64,000 bases of DNA from Ascaris suum (Eukaryota > Nematoda > Chromadorea > Rhabditida > Ascarididae). Below the pieces are notes generated by a model. It had not been told where the DNA came from, did not search any database, and saw only the letters and a program-made list of their open reading frames with translations. Of this stretch, positions 35,999 to 54,143 are shown piece after piece. Location of the stretch: NCBI GenBank assembly GCA_013433145.1, contig CM024181.1, forward strand, positions 2,356,001-2,420,000. The letters are read 5' to 3'. How positions within the stretch are numbered: the first letter of the stretch is position 1; every line of letters starts with the position of its first letter. The translations under genes and the position numbers were made by a program.

Positions 35999-37509
35999 GG
36001 CGATCAGTGGAGAGAGAGAGATAGAAGTACCATCGAAAACGATTTAAATAAGCTAGGGTCTAATTCAGTTGTAAATCTGGAATGGAAATTCGAACATACC
36101 TGCTGGTGATTTCTGATAAGAATCTTCAACAAACAATTGTTGTTAGAGCAATAAACAACTAAATTCAGCGAGTATTTTCTCACTTGTCTTCATAACGTTT
36201 CATTCTCATGAGATGAAGTTCTTTTACTTATCCAGACATGACACTTCCACCTTGTAAATATTGATCTGGATTTGTTTTCTCCTTGATGACTCCGGAGTTA
36301 TACTACTTATTAAACTTATTCGCATATTTAGTTTTTGTTCGTTCAATCATAAGATGTATTTCAACATTTATTAAGCAATAAGCGATCATTTAATAATCGG
36401 ATTTCGGAGACATCCATCGTTGTTTCTTGTTAATCTTTTATATAATTTTTCAATTAGAAATCTCTTTCGTCGTTGCTTTATCAATCATAAAATTTTCTGA
36501 GATGTAAATTTTACCCAAAATTTTAGCAATATGAACTTGACCTCTTCCAGAAAGTGTAATCTGTATAAAACCGTATCCTCTTAAGCTGTTCAAAGTATTG
36601 ACCTCTCATTACTGTAAGCTACTTATGAAGTGAAAAAAAATCACGTTTTTGAGTGCCTATAACAAATAAAGTAACGATATCCTTAGATAAGGCTATCGTT
36701 TGCTAGAAGATCAGATAAGAAGCGAGCGAGTGGCTTCATTTGCTGTTGCGCTAAACAAAGAAGGAATTCGGGTTCCTTCGATGGATCGAAGGGAAGAGTG
36801 AGGCGATATGTGGAGGAAAAATTTTCGAATTTAAAACAAACTGTTGCAGAGTAACTATATGCTTATCGTCTTAGTTAATTTCTAGAAAACACAGCATTTT
36901 ACTGGCGTTGATCTACTTCTTTGAATATAATTGTATGGGTATCTGTTAAACACAATAATCAATATCATCTCTATGCATATAGCTGTAAAAACGCTCATTC
37001 TATGCTGTATACTTTATGCTAGTACCATCACAATTTTCTATGCTCATAATATCGCAATATGAAATAGGTCTTTTAGTATGAAAAGTGGTTAAGTTTTTTT
37101 TCTTAGCAAAACCTGTCGACAGAAACTTCCGAAAAATAGTAATGGTATAGAGTGTGCACTGCTGGCAGGTGCGAGGGAGAGAATGGGGAGGCGGGGGGGG
37201 GGGGGGTGGGAGGAGTGTTATATCATCGCAGCCTAGAGCAGCGTGTCTTGCTTATTGCACTCTTCACATATGTTGTATTACCTACGCATTACATTGTTAT
37301 CCCGTAGTCCTTCCATATTCTTTACTTCTTATATTCATCGCCTTTTCAGCAATTCTACTATAAAGTTTTGCATACAGTAGATCATGACAAAAAAAGCATT
37401 TCTGGCTACTTCCTATTCCTAAGACTATGTAGATATTTGATGTCCAGCTTTCTTTACGAGTAATTAAAGAGCTTATATGCAAATTATATGATGGAACATG
37501 CAAATTTCC

Positions 37510-37511
37510 AG
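37510..37511 (+). promoter_or_regulatory. Splice acceptor immediately before the LRR gene start (trans-splice candidate)
   Basis: AAATTTCCAG ends 2 nt before the ATG at 37514. A 3' splice site this close to a start codon is typical of spliced-leader acceptance in nematodes. A cis-spliced 5' UTR exon would look the same. Confidence 0.45.
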
Positions 37512-37513
37512 CG

Positions 37514-38686
37514 ATGCGTGTCTTGCTATGCACGCTATGTGTAGTGACATTCACACAAGCGATGTGCCCAAGTGGATGCACGTGCACGACCGATCAACGT
37601 CATATAGTTCGCTGTGATGATGTGCCACTCGGCGATATGCCCTCTCTACTTGATCCAAGGACCAAAACGTTGAGCATGTCGAATTGTAGCCTGAACCGTC
37701 TCGATCCTGATGTCATGGAGCTTTATCCAGGTTTCACTCTCGTACCTCAATGTACTGTGATGTTCTTCGAAGCACTTCATTTGTTTCAAAACAAGCGATA
37801 GTCAGGTTCCGGCGGTAGTCGTGGCAATTGGAATTGGGACCATATTTACTGAAGTCATCTCCACATCTCAAAGACTTTCAAATGTTTTGGTCGATTGAAT
37901 AATTGAAAGAAAGCAATTGAAAAAGATACCTTAGCATCGAAGGAAAACTCATAAATGACTACAATGTTTATTTTTTTTATTTTTGAGTCATTAAATAGTC
38001 TCATTTATTGCAGATTTGGAATTTCTTGATCTATCGCAAAATGAACTCGAAAGATTGCATATTGGCATATTTCAATATCAGAATAAACTACGAGTTCTTC
38101 GTCTTCATGCGAACAATTTGTCGATAATTCAAAAAGGAAGCTTCAGCGGTCTTACTCAATTACAGGTGAGAATCACCTTTAAGAATTTTTTACGTCTTTT
38201 ACATTCCAGTAATTGGCATAGAGTTTCGCGTCTCAACACGAAAACATTACTATACTTTTTTGTTTTATAATCGGTAATCCTCTTTGTTGTGACTGGCAGT
38301 GGCGGCGTTGAGGAGGACAGAGTGTACGGCAGAAAGCAGGAGCCGATAAGTGTCTGTCGATGCCGATATGCAAGAGCACAAGCAAGAGAGAAGAAGAAGT
38401 TTATGGGAGAGCACCACTGCCCCCAAACACAAGTAGAACCAAAGACATACAAAACGGCCCGAAGCCCGACTTATAAAGGCCCCAGATATCGCCTGCGGCA
38501 GTATAAGGGCACATAAGTCGATCTGTGGTATTATGTGAAGAACAATAAATGAGAATCGAGTGTATGAGTTAATGTGACCACCGCAGTGTTAGATCCTAGA
38601 TATCTTGGGTTGGCCCTTCTGTATCATACTCAACACTCTTTTCTATTTCTAATTTCAGCGTTACTTTTTATAACGCTTACGTTTTT

Positions 38687-38724
<38 letters not shown>

Positions 38725-41700
38725 GAGGGAGGGGGCATTAATTCAAAATAATTTAGAGGTGCACAACACTATTTCAAGTTCTCCGAGGACTTCCTGCTAA
38801 TAGCGTGACGAATTCTGTTGAGAGTTTAATATGTCTACTTGCTTTCTTTTTCGAATGCTATAACTGTCCCAACATCTGATATTACATATTGCTGTTTTTT
38901 TCCACAGTGAAACTTTGTGCCTGTTTTTTTTTATGGCGAAACAATCCATATCGAGTATTCGATTAAATTTGATTAATCGAATCGGTTCGATCTTAGCGAC
39001 TGATTCAATCAGTTAATAACGAATAGTCGATGGCCAGAAATTCAACTGATCGGCGATCAAAGGTGGGTAGTTAGAGGTGGACAAGTTGAACTGGTTTGGC
39101 CGGTCGAGTTTTACCGATTGCTTTACGTTGCGATTGCTTTTGTAACGTGATACTTGAGCATTATCTAACAAATCGATGAGAGTGCATTCATTGCGGTTTA
39201 TTGGAGAGACACTATTGAGCGTTCATGTGTACCGATCATCTCCGTGTGTATAGATTGTTTGCGAAGCGCTTTTTTAAAGGATTGCGAAAGGGAAGACGAT
39301 TGATGGGGTTATACATGTGATCGTTGGTATATCGATTGGAAAAGGTTGCTAAGGTTCAAACTATCCATCCCTCTTCTCCTCCTCCTCTTCCCTACCGCTT
39401 GTCTCCCTTTCTCATCTTAGTTTAGCCTAATTGGCAGAATTATTTGGATCTAAACAATTTTTTCATCCACTCTTTTCGCTCCTTCGAGAAAAAACTCACT
39501 AGAATGATATTTTTCATTCGTATTATAATTTGCTCGCATAAAAATTTTAAAGCATTTCTCAAATCTGATATCTTTAGCTATCAGTGCTAATATTTCCTTT
39601 TCATTCAAAAGCCCTAAACATTCGGACTTATATTATCTAATACACTAATAAATCACCATCTATAACTCGAAAAGCTAATGAACGCAATAGTAAAGCTATA
39701 CGAAACCTAAGATCAAACGAGTCTAATTGCGAGCGATTTTTTAAATTACTAGCGATTTTCGTAATTACTAGCGATTCTCACTAACTTCTTCCTTTCTAAA
39801 TTTTATTCTATTTGAAATAATTTATTCAAATTATTTTCCCGAATATTTCAACTATTTTTTAATGTATTCAATAATTCAATTATTTAGTTATTTTTTCACA
39901 CCTATTTTGTTCACACCTATATTTACAATATATGATTCATTATGGAGTGGAACATTATCGACGATGATGCAAACATCGATACCACAGATTGCAAACACTG
40001 AGTGCATATTGTCAATATAGGACAACAATCGGTTTATCCTTTCAACGCTCCGATTTGAGCACATTATTCGGCAATGAAAGCAATAATGTACTCATATGAT
40101 TTTAAAAATAGCAAATTTAATGGCAGTGAATTTTTATCGCGATCGAAAATTTGCATTTCATGGGAAAAATATGAAAAGGGGACTTTGTTTTTTGCAAAGA
40201 ATGAAGACGATGTTTAAAAAAAAAGAAATCATTCAAATAAATGCTGCTTGTGTTTTCGATAAGTCAAAGTTTGAAGCTTAGGAATAAATTGAATTTCGAT
40301 TTTTCAAACATTTCTGCTTGATTTTGTGAGTCGATCTCGTGACTATCAGCCACAATGCTGAATTTTTTACAGGATATAAGAAGGATCTAATAAAGGCATA
40401 ATATTCTGGAAAATAGTAACTGGTTTCTTTCTGAGTTTTTAAAAAACGCTTTAAAAGGAGAGGTATTTTGTTTTGTGGCGCACTTGTTCACGGTCAAGTG
40501 TTTTTGGTACACGTCTCCTCTCACAGTATCATATTTTAAACTGCAGTCGTTTTTCTTCTTTTTATTTAATAGATTGGGCGTGGTTTTTGTGTCGCATTAT
40601 TGCCTTGTGAATAGCACTGTCGCGTGGCGCAAATGTCTGATAGTGGGGATGTATTTCGGTTATGTTGCCTAGATCTCATTCACTCGTGCAAACTAGCTTG
40701 CTGTAATTAACAGTCCTCGGAGCGTTTCGCAACACGATAAAGCAGTTACAATTAAGAAAAGATTGTTAGCATTTCGACGTTATTTAGGTGAAACGAAGAC
40801 TGAGCAGTGATTTATAATGTCACTGCTTCACTAACTGCTTGTTTATGCACATATGTTTACTATCATAAGTAAATTTCTCGAAAAAACAATGCTTTCTCAA
40901 TTGAATCTCGAGCTATGTCTAGCTCGAACTTTTGCGCTTTTTGGTGATTTGAGGACGTAGATTAAACTTCTCCACCATTTTTCTTTGAGAGTATCTTATA
41001 AAACTCACATTGGTATCACTTTATTTTCCACTTATCGCTGAGCATTTTTTCTACTGTTTCCGAAAATTGTTTAATGATGTTTCGTTGAATAGTACTGATT
41101 CAAAAAAAAAATGTTTTTTCCACGTATGGAAAAAAAATACTAACATTTCAATATTATCTATGAATTGTGTCTAAATCTATAACTTCTCAAGTGGCTACAG
41201 TATTTTCAATGAACCAATGAAAGGTGGAATCGTCCCGCTATATACCGATCTATAGATGGGTTTTCATCGCAATTACCTACATTTTACCTATGAAAGAAGT
41301 GTTGAATATAAAGTTCGCAATCTAGGTGCATTGAAAGTTTACTCTATAGTTCTGCAGTTATTTTATAATAATGACACATATTGCAGCTACTTGATTTATC
41401 GGCCAACTCACTGAAGGTAATCGAACCATCGTCAATGCACGATTTGCGGCGCCTCATTGACTTGAATCTCTCGGATAACTCGTTGACCCACTTGCCATCC
41501 GATACATTCATTGGTCTTTCAAAGTTAAGAAAGCTCGACCTCTCGTATAATCAACTTGCTCGTATCGATGCTGCTACACTTATTGACGTCCCGATGCTTG
41601 AAGCGCTCATTCTTCAAAATAACGTCATTTCTGAGGTATGAATTGCAATGATCTCAGTCTCAGGCTCACCTTTTTCTCTTTCTCCTCTTTGCTGCCCCTT

Positions 41701-44700
41701 CCCCTCTCCTCCGTCCTCTTCCACCGCATTTGCCTCAAAAGCATGATCTGTCTCAATTAATAAAATATTTTGAACGCTACTATCCGTTTCTAGTTTACTT
41801 GGGCTTGCAAAGGTGCATTAATGATTTTTCCGAATAAAAGCATTTGGCAAATATCTTTCAAAGGCATGCAATGATTACTTCCATTGTATTTTTATATTTT
41901 TTTGTGAATAATTTTAAATTCTCTCCTCTTTCTTTCCCCCCTTCCCATCTGCAGTATCGTCATTTCTTGATCATAAAGTTCCCTCCCTCTTCCTGAAATC
42001 TTTCTGTGCTATCCATGGCTGCTAACTAAGCTTGAAGTTGGGCGTGACTGTGCAAACATCACGGTATGTTTACAGACTATATATTACCAAATGATGCTTT
42101 TTATGTGTTAGCTATATAGGCAGGACTGGTTAGAGCGTGGTTTCACTGAAATTGCACAAGATTATGACGCATTTAATTGCAGGTGATATTATTGTTTAAT
42201 ATAGGCTTCTTTTTTTTACAGGTAGAAGCATCAAGCTTCTCAAAGCAAAGTACATTGAGGCATTTGAATCTTGGCTCGAATCAGATTCTATCGTTAACGG
42301 ATGAAGCTTTTCGTGGACTCAACACACTTCAATATCTTAATCTCAGCAATAATATCGTATGTTTGATTACATTTGCTAATATTGTAATTTTGCAGTGCAA
42401 TATCCGTCAATTCAATGACATTATTACGCATTCCGATCGTTTGCAGCAGAACGCATTCAGCTTGCTCTAATTAATTTTCTGATCGCCTTCAATAGTGGCG
42501 CTTCACTCGCATTCCTCAAAGATATTGAGCTTCTTATGAATGCTTGGGGATTTTTAGAGAATAATAGCTAAGAAATTTATTTAATAATGACTAGGGGATA
42601 TTCCGATCAATAAACCTAGGTTTCAGAGGAACGGTAAGCAGAGATATGGAGGTGGGGGATGGGGTGGAAGTGCGATTACCTATCCATGAGCAAATTAGCC
42701 GAAAATTTAGGATGTATAATTAATAATAATTCGTTTTAGAGTGAAAGTGATGGTTAACTAAAAGAGTAATTTGTTACTTCTATGAAATTTTCGACAGATA
42801 TCAGTTAAAAATTATTTCCTTTATATAAATGTTTAGTTTTCTTATCCAAAGGTAACCGTAAAAGTTAATTAAAAGGTTCACCTTTCAACGATAATAAGGC
42901 ATTGAGGTTTCTATCGATGAAAATCACTAGGGCATTTCTCGAAAAATTGATCTATAATGACGGCGTTGAGTGGATAGAAATATTCCCCTGATTAAAGGTT
43001 TTGTATTATCGTTTATAATATTGGGCTAGTGATTTCCTATGCTTCATTATTTTCAAGCATTTCACCGCTAGGTTGACGCATTAATAATCACTTACCTGAA
43101 TAAAATTGTGCATGTACGCAAAGGATACCTCTTGAAAGAGGGAGAATGAGAAAAAGAATTAGATGATTCTCAATTCTGCATTTGTCTATTAATAAAAATA
43201 TTTTTTTGATTACCGAATTTTTTGATCACTAGCAAATTTGATTTTTTTTTTTAAGTTACGGCGTACATCATCGATGAGTTTACGTGCGTTAGGTGGTTCA
43301 CTACGCGAACTTGACGTATCGGCGAATAATTTCATCGAATTGAATGCTTCCTCGTTTGAAGGTCTCTCGATGCTGCATACACTCTCTCTTTCGCGTCTAC
43401 AGAATCTACGAGTTATTCATGTACGTCAAACGCTTTATTCAGAATCACCAATTCCACTAATTAATGACTAGTACGCATTAGGAGAGAATATCTTTCAAGT
43501 TGCAATATTTAACCATATTATCTTCTAGATCAGCGATATCCGTAGTAGTATGATGTTGAAGTCGGATTGGCAGAGCATGTCGCTGAGGTACCTATTCCTC
43601 CCAGATAGAATGCAATTTCATCAATCTATTTGATCATATTTATTGCAGAACTGCTCCGAAATTCATAATAATATTTGCATGTTCTCAATGAAATGCAAAT
43701 ATTCCTATATATATGTTATCAACGTATTCAGATTCCGGGTAATATATGGATTCGTATATGTATATTTAACTAAAACTCTTCATTAAGTTGTTCTAAGGTA
43801 TTGAAAAAGATAATCGAAAAGCTTTCTTTGATCAGTAATTGAGAACTGAATAATTTAATTGTTTTCATTTCATATTGCTCTGACGCTAATATTTCAAATA
43901 TTTAGGCATATTTTTAAGGTTCATTTAGGTATAATTAAAATATTTCAGGCAAACGCATTTGCCGGACTACATAATCTTCAATATGTGAATCTCTCATTTT
44001 GTGGCGCTTTAGAGACAATCGACGATGGTTTATTCAATTCAGCTGAAAGATTACGTGTGCTTGACCTCAGTTGGTGTAAACTCAAACGAATTCCACCCGA
44101 TCTAATGAAATGGTCACGGTTAGCCTTTTTTTCAATTTCTTTAATTGCTAATTGTTTAGGTATGAAAAACCATTTTAAATTGAGAGTTGTTTTCTATGGA
44201 TGAAAGGGAGGGGGGATAGTAGGGATACGGGGTTAAAATTTTGTATCAGATAATCTCGTCGATTGAAGGTTCTGAACAGTGACTGTTATGTTGAACAGGC
44301 TGCGAACATTGCCATTTATATGCTTAATTATAGTTAGCTTTTTTAGCGTCCTCTCTCGCTCTCTCCATCTTTCTCTTTTACTCTCATTTCCTCTCTCTTT
44401 CTCCAATACGACAAATTTAAAAAATGCTTTCTGTTGTATATATTGATGTAGAATTATTTTTTAATTGCCTTTTCAGTCTTTTTTGCACTATTTCGTTTCC
44501 ACCGTTCGACTGTTGTTTCTTTTATCAAAGGCACTTTTGCCAGCTTTCTCCATGCAAAGAGCAAGGTTTATTAATAAATTGGCTTACCTGGCACTTAGAT
44601 AATCGACCTTTATTTGTTTCTTAGAGATGTTCAGGTGGGTTGATATTAGTATATGAGACGGGCGGACTATGGCTTAGTGAATGTGCTTACTTTATATTGA

Positions 44701-45733
44701 GCAGTGGGTATACATCGCGCTGCTTTATACAACTTTTCCTCGTTCATTGTTTCCATCGCCACCCTCTCCCCTCGACCTCCCTCCCCCCTCGCTCCTTCGC
44801 TTATATTCCAACCTTTCCCATATTAAATGTTTAAACAGTTTGACTTTGAAGCATTGTTTGCAGGCTTAAATCGCTTCATCTCTTAGGGAATCCCTTGCAT
44901 TGTGATTGTGAACAACTCTCATTTTTACCTGAACTAACCCGCTCATTAAATCTCACCGACGTCGCATGCACATCTCCAAAGGAACTCTCGCTAAGGATTA
45001 TTGCTGAATTGGTAAGCCTCTTGATTTTACTTTAGTTGTAAAAAACTTCTGCTAAATTATGCAGTTGGAATGATTTGTGACACTTTTTGGCGGTTATCTG
45101 GAATTTTTCGCTTTTAAACAGTTATGATTGAGTTTGATTATTTTGATGGAAGAGGGGGACGAAAGTTGGAATTCAGTTTTTTGTCACCTACGTTGATGAA
45201 ATATAATTTCCTCTTTTCAGCCATCATCATGTTCAACGCTGAATAAATCGCAAGTAAGCTTAATTATTTTGGCAACTCTTCTAACGATTGCCTTCATCCT
45301 TCTATTCGTTGGATTCTTTATCCGGCATCGTATCGCCATCTGGTTGAGAGGTGGTAGCAAATCTAATACACCATTATACGACCGCTCTCTATTGGTCGGT
45401 TCAAATGGATATGACAAAAGCGATCAGCTCTCAGATACGACATTTTATTCGACTACACGTCGAAATAGTGATCGAAGTTCGCCGCCTAAGATCAGCATGC
45501 GAGATGAAGATGAGGATGGCTATTACAGTAGTATGCTTTTACCGTATGATTATCCGCCTCAGTTGTACAGTACGCCACGACGTTTCCATAGCCTCGCGCC
45601 TGAATACTGCCCTATTCCACCAGCAGCCACCACAATACCTTCACCACCTGTTTTAACTGATGAGTCTTTATCGAATGATAGTTGTAATTTTAGGATTATT
45701 TCTGAATATCCGGTCCCAATTACCGAATTATGA
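37514..45733 (+). CDS. LRR type I transmembrane receptor with PDZ-ligand-like C-terminus
   Basis: Eight exons: 37514-37730, 38014-38165, 41387-41635, 42222-42356, 43256-43420, 43949-44118, 44864-45011, 45221-45733. They total 1749 nt, 582 residues. The order is: signal peptide (about 1-16, MRVLLCTLCVVTFTQA); LRRNT with CPSGCTC...C; about ten to twelve LRRs, such as LEFLDLSQNELERL and LRHLNLGSNQILSL; LRRCT with four cysteines (HCDC, VAC, SSC); TM helix about 424-446; a 136-residue cytoplasmic tail. The tail has TPLYDRSLL, YDKSDQL and TTFYS at about 462-489, proline-rich parts, a DESL block, and a C-terminal ITEL fitting a class I PDZ ligand (S/T-x-hydrophobic). LRR type I proteins of this plan are cell-surface adhesion or guidance receptors. 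C. elegans DMA-1, a dendrite receptor with a PDZ-binding tail, is one architectural parallel, but orthology is not shown. The donor after exon 1 is weak (GTTTCA). Confidence 0.93.
38285..38635. mobile_element. Solo LTR of a retrotransposon (351 bp) with 5-bp target duplication
   Basis: It lies in intron 2 of the plus-strand LRR gene. It begins TGTTG and ends CAACA (inverted termini with TG...CA ends) and is flanked on both sides by CTCTT (38280-38284 and 38636-38640), a 5-bp target-site duplication. Inside are TATAAAG at 38472-38478 and AATAAA at 38544-38549, in the promoter-to-polyA order expected of an LTR on the plus strand. Its composition is richer in G and C than the intron. No internal domain or second LTR is adjacent, so it is solo. 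A 5-bp duplication fits Ty3/gypsy or BEL/Pao elements. A 75-codon open frame inside it is not a gene. Confidence 0.8.
38691..38721. repeat. (AG)n microsatellite
   Basis: About fifteen AG units in intron 2 of the LRR gene, followed by AAGGGAGGGAGGGGG. Confidence 0.97.
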
Positions 45734-47885
45734 CGCTCGTTATATTAGATAAAAGGATCAAACGTGAATAACTGGCTGCTACTAGTTTTCACTTGCTTCT
45801 ATTAACATGCTCATTGGCGGAGTGGATATGCCAGTATTTGAAATTTCGATATTTTTTAGTCTTTGGTGCAGTCATCATTTCCTCCGTCGAGTTTTGATTC
45901 ATCTCACTCGTTCATCCGGATACAATTTTTCCCTAGAGTTGTGGGAATCCATCCAGACTTTCGTCAATTCGATGACGAAGGCAGGACCATTTTTCCATTT
46001 AAAAAAAATGTAATTTAATCGACAATTCTGTGATGTATCGATGTTTTTTCGGCTAGCATTGTCAATTGAATACTGCTGCAATCGAATGTAACAAATTGAA
46101 AGGGTCAAAAGTTTCGCAAGTGGAAAAAGTTAGTGCATATTGTTTATTGGGATAAATTGCAAAAATATATACCGATGCTAGGTTCAATCCATGTTCGTTT
46201 ACCACGAGGCAGTTTCCAACCACAATAAACAGTATCGTTTTCTCAGAGTGCAAAATTTACTGATCCAAGATGCAAATATGTCCACGATTGATATTTGCAT
46301 ATTTGTGTAAAATCTCATTGATGAAAATTTAGCATACATTCTAGAAGCAGTATTGTTTGTTTTTTATTATATTTGTTGTTCGTTAATGATTACCGGTGTT
46401 TTTTTTTCGTCCATTCTGCGGGTCTTTTATATCTCGATGTATTTATTGTTTGCAATGCCTATAGAAAAAATTTTCATTCACACCACAAAGATATTGCCTC
46501 TCTTGAATAATCTATAAAGGGGAAAAGTAAGGGCTAGGCGATACTATCAAAGTTAAGGTGGCACCGAGGTATCGTTCTGTAATTATTAAGATTTGTTTCT
46601 TTTCCTCAGGTAGTCAGTCATGTTGAATTATTTATTTTCTTTTTTTACTATCTTTATTTTTATTTTTTTTATTGTGATCAAAGAATAACTGCCATTATAA
46701 AATAGAGTAGCATTATATCTGCAGTCTATGAGAGATTGATTGCTATTGTTCTCTCATAGATTCGATTGTGAATCTTTCATCTGCGTTGAATATTCGCTAA
46801 GATTTAAGAATAGATCTTAGCATAGATTGGGGATGGATATTTTTTTTAATTATTACATTTTTTTTAGAATATTTTCAAACTACGACATTGAAAAAAATAG
46901 TTTCTTCACAAAGAAATGAAAGATATTCCTGATTTTTCTCATTCCAGAATATCGCCTTCAATGAAATGTAATGAAAAAATAAAAAATTGAAAATTTGCAA
47001 CATTTTATATATAATCAAATTTATTTATTTGCAAAAATATTTTTGAAAAACTTATCGAATTTATTAGTGGGCAATTGTTGACTTTAAAGAAAACCATTCA
47101 ATACTTGAAGTAATCAGTGATCTTTTTTTTTTCTATCATTTCCTGTATTACGTCGTTTATTCATCGTTGTGTATAAGCGGAAAGGTAAAAAAAAAACTTC
47201 TGTACCATGGTACAGTAGTCGGTTAGTATAGTGTTAAATAACGAACGATAAGTGGAATGTTGTTTTATAGCTAACAGCTTTTTCACATCACAGGAAGCGG
47301 AGAAAAAAAAGGTACAAGTACTCTATACACAGTAATTAGAAAATTTACAAAATACAGGTTTAATTTATACCATTGTTATACCTTGCGTTGATTACCGCAA
47401 AGGTTTAACGCTGAGAGTTTATTTGAAGAAAAAGAAAAACCTAATTACATTTACAAACGATACACACAAATACCCATATAATATTCGTCCAACAATAGCA
47501 TAATGTCGCAATTGAACAAATGCATCAACTTGAAGCAAACTATGACCGATTTTTTTCATCAAAAATTCTTATCTCTAGAAAATGTAAATTGCCTTTGTAA
47601 TCTATATACATAAGTAAGGCAATCGTTTAGAATAGAACTACTGCGTTCATTTCAATTTTGGCAACGAGAATTATCCCTCTCATCTCTCATCCATAATACA
47701 CGGCAAATTTCTGAAATAAATCTCATCTGATCATTTTATACATAAATTTGAATTTGATAAAAATACTGAAATGATACAACCTGAAATTTCTTTTATTTAT
47801 TTTTATCTTTTTAGTTCGATCAATGAAAACTTTACGTGAAATATGCGTACGATTTTTTTTTGGACTATAAAAAATAATAAACAGT
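45734..47885. other. 3' regions between the two convergent LRR genes
   Basis: No coding sequence seen. AATAAA at 46224-46229 (plus) is a possible polyA signal for the left gene. TTTATT at 47792-47797 (AATAAA on the minus strand) lies about 90 nt past the stop of the right gene. Both are motif-only calls in AT-rich DNA. Confidence 0.5.

Positions 47886-54143
<6,258 letters not shown>

Larger units (their letters stand above)
29325..37513. other. Gene-free stretch upstream of the first LRR receptor gene
   Basis: No gene could be defended. It holds a G16 run plus a hairpin at 31982-32046, G-rich runs near 33551-33576 and 37190-37215, an exon-like minus-strand patch near 35.9 kb, and the 5' flank and promoter of the plus-strand LRR gene. 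Confidence 0.5.

Noticed and set aside
38289..38516. 75-codon basic open frame in intron 2 of the plus-strand LRR gene
   Set aside because: It lies wholly inside the solo LTR and has no homology to a protein family.
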